DNA from: Globisporangium splendens
Lineage: Eukaryota; Oomycota; Peronosporomycetes; Pythiales; Pythiaceae
Reading direction: 5' to 3'
Assembly (NCBI GenBank): GCA_006386115.1
Contig: VFIW01000067.1
Coordinates: 208,020-272,019 of the forward strand
Length of the DNA stretch: 64,000 nt
The translations under genes and the position numbers were made by a program. The notes beneath the pieces are model-generated. The model did no database searches, was not told the origin of the DNA, and saw nothing but the letters and a program-made list of their open reading frames with translations. Shown here piece after piece: positions 41,439 through 52,079 of the stretch. Each line of letters starts with the position of its first letter. The stretch's first letter is position 1.

Positions 41439-43282
41439 CTACACTGTTGTAGACTCCATAGTTGGCCGCACAGACCCTGCAGACCGGGCTGCCGACGCAA
41501 ACGCTTCGCCGTGCACGTTGCTAATTTCCGCATTGCGCAGGAATGCGCCCAAGGCGCCAAGGTAACCTTCGTGCTTGCAGAAGCGCGCTTCCATCGTGCC
41601 TTTCGACCAAAAGTTAATCGCATACGCGAGCGTGCGCGACGAGATTTTGTTGTGACGCAGAAAGTTGCCCACAAAGAAGATGCGCTTCGTATTGTACAAA
41701 CACGAGTTGAGGAACGCGATTTGCCCGATATTCTGCGTGATCATCACCAGCAGCGAGCGCGCGAGGTCAGCGTCGCTCACGCTCTCACGGGGGACCGAGA
41801 TCATTTTGCCAAAACTGCTCGCAACGGCGGTCGCAGGAAGGTTGAATTTGTCGTACGCTCCTCCGTAGATATCACCGACACTCATGTCAACCGAGTAGTT
41901 GGAGCCATCCACACAGAGATCGAGTGCTTCGTCGTAGGAACGGCACTTGGTCAGCAAACGACAGAGACCCCAGTATGTCCCACCACCGATACTGCTTCCA
42001 CTCACACGTTCGTAATCGCCTGGTCCTTTGACATACAACACACTCACACCTGAGCCGATACTGACGAGCTGCGTGCAAGATACAAGATGTCAACATCACA
42101 TCTAAAGTCAGCAACATGCGAAAACGGTTGCAACAACATCCGACGCAGAGACGCACCAAATATGGAAAGATATCCTCGTCCACTTCGCTGTGAATGACTT
42201 TGACGCGCGACGCTGCAAGCGATTTGAAATCGACGTCCTGCAATTAGAACGAACGCAATCCGTTTTGCTAGCACATAGAAGCTCCAATGACACAATGCAT
42301 TTGGCAGTTCGTTTACCTCAAACGTGTACACTTCATCGGATAACGTCGTGAGGAGAAAGTTTAAACCCAAGATCGTGCACTCGATTTCGTCGAATTTCTC
42401 CAGATCAATTCCCGCCACTTCCTGGAAGAACGAACCATACTAAAAAAGAATAGAAAGCAATACACACCATCAATGCTGCGCCTGCCTTAATCCTGTACAT
42501 GCTCTTTCGAAAGGCTCATGCTGCATACCTTGTGGGCACCTCCGCCCGTGCACGGCAACGACCGAAGCGACTGGTTGAGTCCTTTATTCGCGATAAACTG
42601 AATGGCCTCCTTGGTCTGCTTCGTCTCAAAGCGGATAAAGTGGAAAACCTATGGCATCGAACACGCAGAACAAAGTTTAATAACGATGACCACAGACGGA
42701 CAAACTCGGTAACGTGCACCAAAGATTCACGAACGTACGCCCTGTAGCGCCTTGGAATAAACTCGGAGACGCACGTCTTGCACACCCGTTTGGCCAAACA
42801 TCTCGTGCTCCAAGACGAACTTGGTCATCTCGCCCGCCGCGATGATATGAGATAGCGAGCGCGGTCGTCGCTTTCGATGGTCTGCAGACTCGCGCTTCTC
42901 GAAATACACGATCTTCGCCAGCGTACCGCCTACCAATAATCAAACACCAGGCTCCCAGTCAGCATTTCTACGATATTGCAGAGAGAGAAGTGCGAAGGGG
43001 AAGCATACCGATATCCAGTCCAAAGCAGTGTCCGAGATCCGAGCTACGAGAGGCAAATAGAGAGTCATGATAGAACGTCAGCCATTGCAGCAGCACTATA
43101 GCGCAGTCATTTGGTCGCAAAAAGAAGAAGAATTCGTACGTCTTGGAGATCTTCTTGAAGGTGACGCGCTGGCGCCAGAGGCGGTGGCGGTCGCGCTTGC
43201 GATGGATGCAGAGCAGCAGCACGGAGGACGAGAAGAGGAAGAAGCCGCTCGTGATGAGCGCGCGCTCGGTCGTCGCCCCCAT
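41439..43282 (-). CDS. Pantothenate kinase (eukaryotic type II), seven exons
   Basis: Exons 43282-43140, 43043-43009, 42929-42739, 42648-42529, 42439-42317, 42237-42157 and 42068-41439; all GT-AG and in phase, 440 residues. Phosphorylates pantothenate, the first and controlling step of coenzyme A synthesis. Family motifs in order: FGLDIGGTLAK at 55-64 (ATP-binding), YFEKRES, VHFIRF-like VFHFIRFET, PCTGGGAHKYGS, LVSIGSGVSVLYV, GSSIGGGTYWGLC, DIYGG, SVPRESVSDADLARSLL and FVGNFLRHN. The N-terminus carries an uncharged stretch (ALITSGFFLFSSSVLLLCI) followed by basic residues, a possible membrane anchor before the kinase. The 35-nt second exon is unusually small. Confidence 0.93.
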
Positions 43283-45167
43283 TTTGCTTCCGCTTGCTTC
43301 TCGCACTGCTTCTTTCGCTGCTGCAGAGGGAGTGTGGTTGAACTGCAACCGGAAATGCAAGGGTGGCTGATACGCGGCTATTATTGGTAGAAAAATATAG
43401 AAGCATAGAGTTTATAGCCAATGGTAGTGAAGAATGTGGTGTGACGAAGATTGAAGGTAGGTGGGTGCTTGTCACGAGACGATTCGAACACGATGTGAAG
43501 GTTCGTAACGTTCTGATGGTGCAAAGCGGACATGTTATGATAGAAAGGCTGTTCTTTCTGACGTTGCGGAATGGCTCAAGATGACGTCAAAACAACAACC
43601 TCCGTCCATCCTCCTGTTGCTTCACTGTCCACAGCAAACGCACCCTGCGGCGGTCACGTGGTGCCTTCTCCTTTTTTGCTTTCCATCACTTCGTAAACAA
43701 CTGGTCTCCATTTTTGGCGACCTAGGCATCAACACTGGGCAGCCTACCATTGGCGGACAGCTTTATCCTTTGCTGTCTCCCTTTCTCTCTTTCTCTGCTT
43801 CCTTTGTGTCGGTGGCCATGATCATACGATGATGCATCCAATTGAGATCGTACAGATCTGATATTGTGTTAGGTGTCACCAAACAAAATGGAACCTCAAG
43901 GACCAAAGTCTCAACTTTGGATGCTGTCCACGTAGCAAACGACGTTCAGCGCTGATGCAACGGCATCTCTGCACACAATCACAGCTGAGTCACAAAGATC
44001 TCACTGCCGTATCATTGTTTCTGTTCTGCTTTTGTTACCAAGGCCACTGTTTCTCCTGATTTGCCACACAGTACCGAGGGTTTTCCAGCACCAGAGTGAG
44101 CATGCAACCTCAACTTCAAAGCCTCAACAAAAGCCTCCGCTGCTGTCCACGTTGGAAACAACGAAAACAAGAACATTTGCCACAACAAGAGAATGATCCA
44201 CAAGCTGAGTTTCAAGTAAAAATACCCGACTCAAGGTCAGATCTGCCTCCTGATTTACCACACAGCACCCATATCCCATTTTTCAAAGTTCAGAAGCCTT
44301 GTGGGTGCTTCTAGATGCAGAACCAGCACTTCTGGGTACATCTTAGCCAAGGTCCTCACGTCAATGAACCCTGCTGCTGAACTCTGTGTCTGGGATTACC
44401 AGAAGTGCCATGTCGTTGGCCTCTTGCACCTGGGTATGAGTTTGTTTACTCCTCGGTGCGCCATCAGTGGATTTTCTTGGTTTTCTGTTTCGGTTTCAGA
44501 TCGCAAGCCAAGTGTCCAGGACAATGAAGCCCTCAACAGCGGCGGCAGTGAGCCAAAGTGGCAGCAACAGCAGACCGAAATGGCCGCGAGTGGCGTCCTA
44601 AAGTCGCCATTTGAGGCCACTTGCGGCCATTCTCCTGTGGAAAATTCGCCACGATGTCCGTTCGTGTGTGCAACAAATTCCATCTCATCCCATCGACCAT
44701 CACTCTGACACGACCACTGTCCAAAAATCCGAACAAGTCATTTGATTTTTCAGGTGTCGAGTCGAAGCAGAGTGATGGTAAACCTGTGAAACATTGTAAC
44801 CTGGAGTTACCAATTGTAGCTGTTCGTGGTTCTGTCCCACGCAATGTCGCCATTTTGTGTCCCAAGCGCGCATTCCGAGAACCTGCGAGACCGAATAAAG
44901 CACCCCGCCACGTGTGCGACACCCTCTGCCCAAAAAGTTACCTGGATTCAGTATGGCTCCGTTGGTAATAATCGCGACGACGAGTCACGCGTGATCCCAC
45001 AGTGGAATGGAGCGTTGACGTTGGACATTTTCCGATCCTGCTGGTCCCGAGCGCACCCATAAGCGCAAGCGGGCAGCTCGTAATCGACCGCGCGCTTCCG
45101 AGTTCGCATCCCTCGGTCTCTCGGCATTCCCGCTTTCGCCGGCTTGAGCCCATCCACAGGAGACACA
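43283..45167. other. 1.9-kb intergenic region
   Basis: Upstream of the pantothenate kinase and of the small gene at 45168. Many short overlapping frames between 44300 and 44930 on both strands, none with a domain. A motif resembling TTTGCCACACAGTACC recurs loosely at 44055 and 44257. No gene supported. Confidence 0.4.
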
Positions 45168-45662
45168 ATGTCCATGAAGCCACAGTCCTCGACCGCGTAC
45201 GCGTCACTGCCTCGACGCCTGACGTTCACGACTGAGACGGCCGAGCAGCAGTACCAGAGCGCGATGAAGAGCGTGCAGGAGTACCTGCGCTCGCACATCC
45301 CAGCGCACCAAATGGACCTGCTCGGCGTGAACGACACGCGCTCGCGCTACTACTTTGAGGAGATCCAGCAGTACTTGGCGCACCGCGTGAAGCGCGAGCA
45401 GCAGACGCAAAAGCAGCAGCAATCACAGCGAGAGCCCCAAGCAGACAGCAAGCGCGTCCAGCGGAAAGACAACGAGCTCCTCGACGACCTCGACGAGTTC
45501 CTGAGCGAACTGGACCCGGCACTGTTTGCAGACCCAGCCCACGACCACACCCCAAGCAACAGCGAGAAGGCTTGTGTGCTGCAGCTCAAGCGCTCCTGCA
45601 GCTACATTAAACAGATGCAGGAGGACGCGTCCATGAAGCGCCGCAAGATGGTGATCGACTAA
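45168..45662 (+). CDS. Unidentified 164-residue protein with Gln-rich and acidic regions
   Basis: Intronless; ATG in good context (ACAATGTCC). The frame is open 24 bp upstream without another ATG. Sequence: basic start (MSMKPQSS), a helical part with EEIQQYLAHRVKREQQTQK, a Gln-rich linker, an acidic helix (NELLDDLDEFLSELDPAL) and a basic C-terminal tail (MKRRKMVID) that could be a nuclear signal. No family recognised. The acidic LDDLDEFLSEL resembles transactivation-type helices, which is only a suggestion. Confidence 0.6.
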   Translation: MSMKPQSSTAYASLPRRLTFTTETAEQQYQSAMKSVQEYLRSHIPAHQMDLLGVNDTRSRYYFEEIQQYLAHRVKREQQTQKQQQSQREPQADSKRVQRKDNELLDDLDEFLSELDPALFADPAHDHTPSNSEKACVLQLKRSCSYIKQMQEDASMKRRKMVID

Positions 45663-45965
45663 GCAAGATATGAGTGAACCCAGGTCTTGTACCATAGCAT
45701 ACAATAGAGATACGAAAGAAAAGTATACACTACGACACCAAGAGAACGAGAGCATGAGGTCCGTCAGGCAGCCTCTGTACAGCTAAAGAACATATTTAAT
45801 CAGCATCAAGAGCAGCAGCAACGAAGAAGAACGCAATCCGAGCATCAGCATCATCATCATCCATTTTTCCTGGTTCTTTCTCCAAAGTGGGTAATCTCTC
45901 TAATTTAATAGTTCTCGCACTTTCCACGCAAATTTGCGAAAAACGGGGGCATAAACTTAGCGAGT
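45663..45965. other. Intergenic
   Basis: 3' UTR of the preceding gene and promoter of the next; ATC/ATG trinucleotide patch at 45845-45860. Confidence 0.4.
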
Positions 45966-48900
45966 ATGTCGGGATTTTCCAAGTGTCTACTGTGTGTGGG
46001 CGGGAAACAGGAAACACCACTAGGCGAAAACGCGAGCGCTAACGAGAGCAGGAGACGGATGTTTCACGGCCGCACGGCAGACCACGCGGCCCCAGAGCAG
46101 GTGAGAATGGCGTCAATACTGTGTCTGTTGCGTGCGGAAGTCGCTCACTACGTGTCTCTTTGATTTGATGGCAGCGACAGCCGCGCAAGCCCGAGCCGAA
46201 GCGCGCGTGGCTGGACGCGATCATGAGCAAGACGCGCAGCACGGACCCGTCGCCGTTCAACAGCGCGGCGTCGACGCCTTCGTCTGCGTCTGGCGCTGAC
46301 AGCGCGTCGTTCCTGGGTGCGCTGAGCGCCGGTCCGAACCCGACGGATGCGGCTGCCGCGTCGACGACGATGGGATCGTTTGCGCCAGTGGCAGCCGTGG
46401 CCCCATCACAGCAGCACCGATACGAGCAACCGCGTGTGCGCATGACAGACCGTCATCCTGGCGTCGCGTATCCAGGTCCGCCGCCTCAAGTGGACCAGCC
46501 GCCAAGAGGCTACTATGCGAGAGAGCCGCAGCCGCATAGCAGCAGCGAGATGTATCAAGATCAGTTGGAGCTGGACGACTCGATCCTCGCGGAGACCATG
46601 TCGATGGCGTTCAAGCAGATGGTGGTGGAGCAGGACTGCTGCTTCATCGCCAAGGGGATCTGCCACATGTGCGGCACGAATGAGCGCCATTTGATCCCAG
46701 TGGTCAATTTCTGTCCAGAGTTCCACGTGAACCACTCGTTGTGTCGCGAGCACTTGCGCAGCATGCATCGTGTGCGCATGGAGGACATCTTCGCCGGCAA
46801 GAATCGACCCACAGTCAGCAAACGGTCTCTGAAATGCATGGTGTGCAGTCGTTCGTGTCCGTGCTCGACGTGCCAGTTGGAGAAACAGCACGAGATCAGC
46901 AGATACAAGCGGTGGCTCGCGGGTGAACGTGAGTATGGGCTTGACAGCGAAGACCAGTCGATGGGGAGAGACCGGGACCACCACCACATGCGAGCTGCGA
47001 GTCTCAGCAAGAAACCACACAGAACTGCCGTTCCCACTGGTAGTGAGAATCTTGCGGACCCCAGTCGGCAGCATAGCCGAGACCATCACCATCATCAAGT
47101 ACCGCCACAGCCACCGAGACGAAGTGTCCATAAAGTGCCGATGTACCAAGCCCCACCATTGCCACATGTGGATCTCTCGCGAGGTGAGGAACCAAGGCTG
47201 CTGCCGAGCCTTCAAGCTAGCGCCAAGCCCCCTTCTCACAGCAATACATACCGGACGGCCAAGCGTGCTGCGAAGGAAGTAACCCTTGGACATCTGGATA
47301 CGAGCAGGACGTCTAGTTTGGATGCCGTGCATGCTGTGAAAGATCAGCCGTCGCCATTGAATCCGTCCCCCCACGTCGGAGAACCTGTTGAATCGCCGTC
47401 TGCTTCGTACGTGATGAATTGCGCCGAGTCGGAGAAATCGCTGGTGCGGCTGCTGAGCTCGTTGCACCAGGAAGTGACGCCGTCGTCAGTGCGGTACCCT
47501 TCGGAACCGAAACAGCCTCGATCGTTCCCTGAGCCTCCGCACTCCAGTCCTACCGGCAACTCCACGGCGCAAGGACCATACCGCACACCGTCTCCTTATG
47601 ATGGAGAGTCAATTCCATTGCATCCTGAGCAGGAGTTGAGCGGCTCCAGCAATCCAGGTAGACGTACTATGGAGTCCGGCGCAGAGAGAAGTCGAGGCAA
47701 GCGCACCTTTGCTCGCAGTGATGAGGAGGAAGTGGCGACTGCTCTGTATGACAATGCAGCGAGCCTTGGTGACGTGTACAACGGCGCAGGATCGTATCCC
47801 AGTGAAGCTTCTAACCGCGCTCAGAAACGTAAACGCGATGGAAATGAAGGCTCGCGAACCGGATCTGAAACGAGCGACACATCCGTAGCGCCATCGAAGC
47901 GAGGCAGTAGCAGTGGTGCTGGTGGAGCCCGAGAGCAGATTAAGGCAGGTAAAACGGTGCATGCGGATGCGCCACGGAAGAGTCAAGGCAACGACAGAAC
48001 GGGGACGGAGGTGTGTTTGAAAATGCTATACTGTGGATGCTCTAACTCTTTTTTGCTAACGAAAGTGTTGTATAATGTGTTGAACTATTAGTCGTTCAAT
48101 GCCCGCAAGGTTCCAACGGGAGCCCTTCAAACGTCAGAGCGAGGATCAGACAAGCCACGGAAACCATCGCCGACCGCAAAAGGAAAAGCGAAAGATAGCG
48201 GCCAGCGTAAAAAAGACGCGTCTGTGCCACGAGGGGTGTCTCCAACAACCGCAGGACGCAAGCGGAAAGGAGAGAGTTCGAGAGCGAGTAGCGCTAGCGC
48301 TGATAGAAAGAGTCCAGTGGCTCGCAAACGTGCTGCCACGACGCCCAAGAACAAATCTGCATCCTCTAAAGATGGACGAGGGTCGAAGAAGCAATCGGCA
48401 CAGGAGTACGTGGAGGCAGAAGGAGAAGAAGATGACGGTGATGAGAGCGAGATTGATACGAATCTGGACTACTGTGAAGTGTGTTTGGCTGCTGGGGATC
48501 TGGTGTGCTGTGACGTGTGCCCTCGCTCGTTCCATTTGGCGTGTTTGAAGATGAAAGAAAGCGATTTGCCCGAAGGCGATTGGCAGTGTGCAGAATGCCG
48601 CAAGCCGTCGTACTTCGTCAAGTTCCGCGCCACGGTCCACATGAAGCAAAGCGTGTACGGCAAATGCGTCGAAACGATTCGGTGCCTCAAGTCACACCCG
48701 TACGCCAAGCAGTTTTTATCGCCAGTGACTAATGTCGAGCATTACAGAAACATTGTCAAGGAACCCATGGACTTGTCCACCATTGAGGCAAAGCTGAAAT
48801 CAGACAAGTACGCAAAGTCCGCAGATTCAACGCAGAAAGAGGAGAACGGTCGTGCGGTGAACATCGACGCATTTGCGTATGATGTTCGTCTTGTGTGGTC

Positions 48901-49492
48901 GAACTGCAAGCTATTTAATGACGACGGCTCCGGCATTACGCGCGCGGCGGATGAACTTGCGGCTGGATTTGAGGGGATTTACAAGGATCTGCAGGATTAT
49001 GTGAAGTCTCAATCTGCAGTGAAAGTTGTGAATACCAGCAGCAGCAATGCAACTGAGCCCAGCTGCGTGAAAAACGCTGTATCTTCCCAAGGTCCGAGAG
49101 CGAAGCTATCGACAGCGTCAACTTCGAGTACATCCAACCCAGCATCTGCACCAACATTGCCAGCGAAGGGAAGTTCGACAAAAGTTGCTCTTCCGTCGCC
49201 ACCAATTCAAGCAGCGTCTCGGAAAGAACCAGCGGCGAAAGACGCAGCCGTCCAGTCATCTGCTGCTCCGCAAGCGAAGCCAGCAAGAGAAACGCAGTCT
49301 TCTGGTCCACCAGCACCCTCAGCTCAAAAACCTTCTGCAGCAACTCGTCCTCGTGTTACTGAGCCAGCAAAGAAACCTGAAGCTGCGACGACACCTGCAG
49401 CTGATATCTCTAGCGCTGTGTCGGTGGAAGAAGATGGTGCGCGACTAGCCGAGTCGAAGGACACGGCGCAAGACGAACCCAGCAAGCCGTGA
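45966..49492 (+). CDS. PHD finger and bromodomain chromatin protein, three exons
   Basis: Exons 45966-46100, 46175-48010 and 48092-49492, GT-AG and in phase, 1,123 residues. About residues 204-290 hold a Cys/His-rich zinc domain (CHMCGTNE ... CMVCSRSCPCSTC) like the zf-4CXXC_R1 type found in CDCA7-like DNA-associated proteins. A PHD finger follows at about 784-830 (YCEVC, CCDVCPRSFHLAC, GDWQCAEC), then a bromodomain at about 836-954 (YRNIVKEPMDLSTIEAKL, CKLFND with the acetyl-lysine Asn). The rest is disordered and Ser/Pro/Ala-rich. PHD fingers read histone H3 tails and bromodomains read acetyl-lysine, so a nuclear chromatin reader is inferred. Exon 1 is inferred only from phase and splice consensus. 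Confidence 0.85.
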
Positions 49493-49799
49493 ATGATGCC
49501 CGAGTATTTTTCAGAGGAGGTCGCCGGACGTAGGTGATTATGTGTATGGTGTTGTGTGTGTTTTCTTTTCTCACTGTGTGGAACCAGCATGTGTGTCCTG
49601 CCCGTTTCCATGTTGGAGACTAACTGGTGAGTCGGTGGCGGTTAAGTTAAACTTCTAAAAAGAGAATCGTTGAAAGAAACACAGAATTGGAAAATGGTGC
49701 AAGTTGCGTCGTTTCGTTCCATCCAGCCTCACGAGAGTTTCTCGCCGTCTCTGAACGCAATTCTTGGCGCTTGAGGTGATTGCAGCTCGGAGAATCGAG
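49493..49799. other. Intergenic
   Basis: 307 bp between the PHD-bromodomain gene and the IFT25-like gene; nothing seen. Confidence 0.4.
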
Positions 49800-50393
49800 A
49801 TGGATCTGACTCGGGAGGAAGAAGGCGCGCAAGTGACAGCCGCGACCTCGTTCGACCCGAACTTCCCACCCAGCAACATTCTCGACGGGTATGTAACTCT
49901 TCGTTTTCTTCTGAGGTATTATTCTGCTACCATTTTGATCCTAATTAGCCTCATTCTCTCTCACGAACACTTGGATACCTGCGAAGCGAGCAAGGTACGA
50001 AATGGATCACGACGGGGAGCTCCCCGCAGGAAGTGATCGTGCAGTTAACGACGACTGCGTCGATCTCTCGGGTCAAAACGTGGAGCACGAATGTCAAGGA
50101 AGTGTCGGTTGAAGTGTGCAGTGGACCCGCGCCAACGAAATGGGAAAAGCTCTATGACAGCAGTGCGTATTATAGATGATGCAGCTATACGAGACCAATG
50201 TTATTGGCGCTAACGTGCTGACCCGTTGTCTGCATCCACAGAACTGAGCGAGAATGACGAGAATCTGCAGATCGAGAGCGAAAACGTGAAGCTCGGAGAT
50301 GCGTCGTTCATCAAGTTCAAGATCCTGTCGGGATGGACCGATTTCGTGACGCTCAACCGCGTGAGCGTCGAAGGCTCCACATCGCGACGATGA
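49800..50393 (+). CDS. IFT25: Intraflagellar transport protein 25 (HSPB11-like), three exons
   Basis: Exons 49800-49888, 49987-50162 and 50242-50393, 138 residues, close to the family length. A discoidin-like beta-sandwich: ATSFDPNFPPSNILDG, then TKWITTGSSPQEVIVQL, a central NVKEVSVEVC strand, and FIKFKILSGWTDFVTLNRVS at the end. The NILDG...WxTTGxxPQE pattern is diagnostic. IFT25 pairs with IFT27 in the IFT-B train that moves cargo in flagella, which suits an organism with zoospores. The intron-1 acceptor is the only nearby AG that restores the reading frame. Confidence 0.87.
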
Positions 50394-50549
50394 AGCAGCC
50401 TCCGCACACAATTGCCACCATATACAAAGACACACTCGCTTATTCCAATCTATCCACGATATGCCTTTATTCGTTTTTCATTTTTTCTATGTTCAAGAAT
50501 TTGATTCTCTATCACATTGCATCAGAAGCCTCAAGTACGTGCTTGCTTC

Positions 50550-51700
50550 TTACTTTTTGGTGAAGAAAGACGTGAGCGACTTCATGCCCGAGCGATCGAC
50601 GTTGGCTAATTTACTTTTCTTCTTGGATGCCGAAGCGGCGGACGGTGGCGTGCGCTTGTTGTTTGAGGCAGCAGCGCCGGTTTCCGGCTGAAGGCGGCGA
50701 TCGAAGCGCTGGAACGATTCATGGGGATTCGCTGCAGATGCGGCCGACTGAGGAGCCACTGGCACCTCTTTCTCGAGGCTACAGAGGGACAAATGAAACA
50801 CGGGTTTAGTGGACATCGTCAACATAATAAAGAGATCAAAAGTCAAATCAATACGTACTCGAACTGCTGGTAGAGCAGATCCGTCACGTCCGCTGACAAG
50901 TAGTCAGCGATGAGCTCAATCGCGTCACGGTGGAACTTGGTCGCATCGATCGTCGGCGCTTCCAAGACGACTGGCTCTGGTGTCACAGGTGCACCTGGGA
51001 GCACAAAGTTGGCGTCAAAGCCGCTGGTGTTTTGCTTGGCGTTCTCAGCCGCCTGCTTGGCCAGCGTTGCCGCAATGCGAGTCACTTTGGCGCGGAGCCA
51101 CTGGAGGATCTTGGCGACATTGGCCTTGACAAAGAGGTTGTCGAGCGTGTCATCGCCGCCCGTGCCCTGGACCTCGCAGATCCTCTCGATCTTCGCCTGA
51201 TTACACGCAGCGAGTTGCAGCCACCACGTGTTCTGGCTTTGCGCCAGCAACTCGTAGAGCGTCGTGAAGCGCTCCTTCTGATGCCACGCGCTCGCCAAGA
51301 GCACAAACAGCGGATCCAGAGGAGTAAACACCATCAGACTCCCGTCTGTTGTTTCAATTAGATACCGAACAGCGACAGGTTAGTATTCAGACACACAATA
51401 AAAGGCTACAAGACAGCAATATAGTCATGCACCTTGCTGCACGTCGTTACCGATGAACCAGCTTCGCCCATCCGCTGGCGCCTGGAGGCGCTGCATCTCG
51501 AGCAGCTTTTTCGTCGCGCCGACGATCGCGAGCTGTCGCTTGCGCATTTGCGACAACATCGCTGCTGCTCCATTCTCCTGGGGTGACGTGGACCACGTCA
51601 CCACCACGTACAGCGGCTTGTCCGTCGCGTCGCCGTGGAATCGCTCGAGCTTGGCGTCCGACCCGAGCGCCGGCACCACCGCGAGCGCCTTCTTGCCCAT
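50550..51700 (-). CDS. RNASEH2B: Ribonuclease H2 subunit B with C-terminal PIP box, three exons
   Basis: Exons 51700-51433, 51345-50859 and 50778-50550, GT-AG, 327 residues. Non-catalytic subunit of RNase H2, which removes ribonucleotides from DNA and RNA of hybrids. The N-terminal triple-barrel part includes GRSWFIGNDVQQ running across intron 1 into DGSLMVFTPLDPLFVLL, a strong family signature. The helical middle contains LYELLAQSQNTWWLQLAAC and a low-complexity linker. It ends MKSLTSFFTKK, a PCNA-binding PIP-like box (MxxLxxFF), as known for this subunit in animals. Divergent from DNA ligase I across 379 bp. Confidence 0.9.
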
Positions 51701-52079
51701 AGTTGTCTGTATCCGCTTTGCATCAATATTGCATTCGCCATGCAACTGCTCTTATTGGCTATAAATATGGTAGTTACAATAAATGAAGAGCTACGATTGG
51801 TGTAAAAGAAGTAGATAAAAAAGACGCGCCAAAATCGGTTCGGAGGTTTTCGCGCCAAAATCGGGTGACCAGGGAGTCAAACGTCGACTGTAATTAGCCA
51901 TTACCCTCCGTGTCAACCCAAAAGTCAAACACGACAAGAGCGAGAGCGCGCCAATCGCTCTCACAGTGCGTGTGTGTGTGTGTGTGTGTGTGGATTCCAT
52001 TCACCAGGGCTCTCTGTGCACGTGAGGCACTTCACGACAGACGCATACAGTTGCTAGCGACGTTGCTAGCGCTCTAACC
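51701..52079. promoter_or_regulatory. Divergent RNASEH2B / LIG1 promoter with E2F-like sites
   Basis: Between the two start codons lie TTTTCGCGCCAAAA (51847-51860), a near-perfect E2F/DP site, CGCGCCAAAA (51825-51834) and GCGCGCCAAT (about 51945-51954). E2F sites drive S-phase genes in plants and animals; control of both genes is inferred. Confidence 0.6.
51968..51992 (+). repeat. (GT)n microsatellite
   Basis: About 12 GT units, 90 bp upstream of the DNA ligase ATG. Confidence 0.9.

Noticed and set aside
44300..44930. Overlapping 95-135-codon frames on both strands
   Set aside because: Mutually overlapping, no domain, no splice partners giving a longer coding sequence.
51082..51361. Plus-strand frames over the RNase H2B gene, and similar long antisense frames elsewhere
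   Set aside because: Shadows of GC-rich coding sequence on the other strand.
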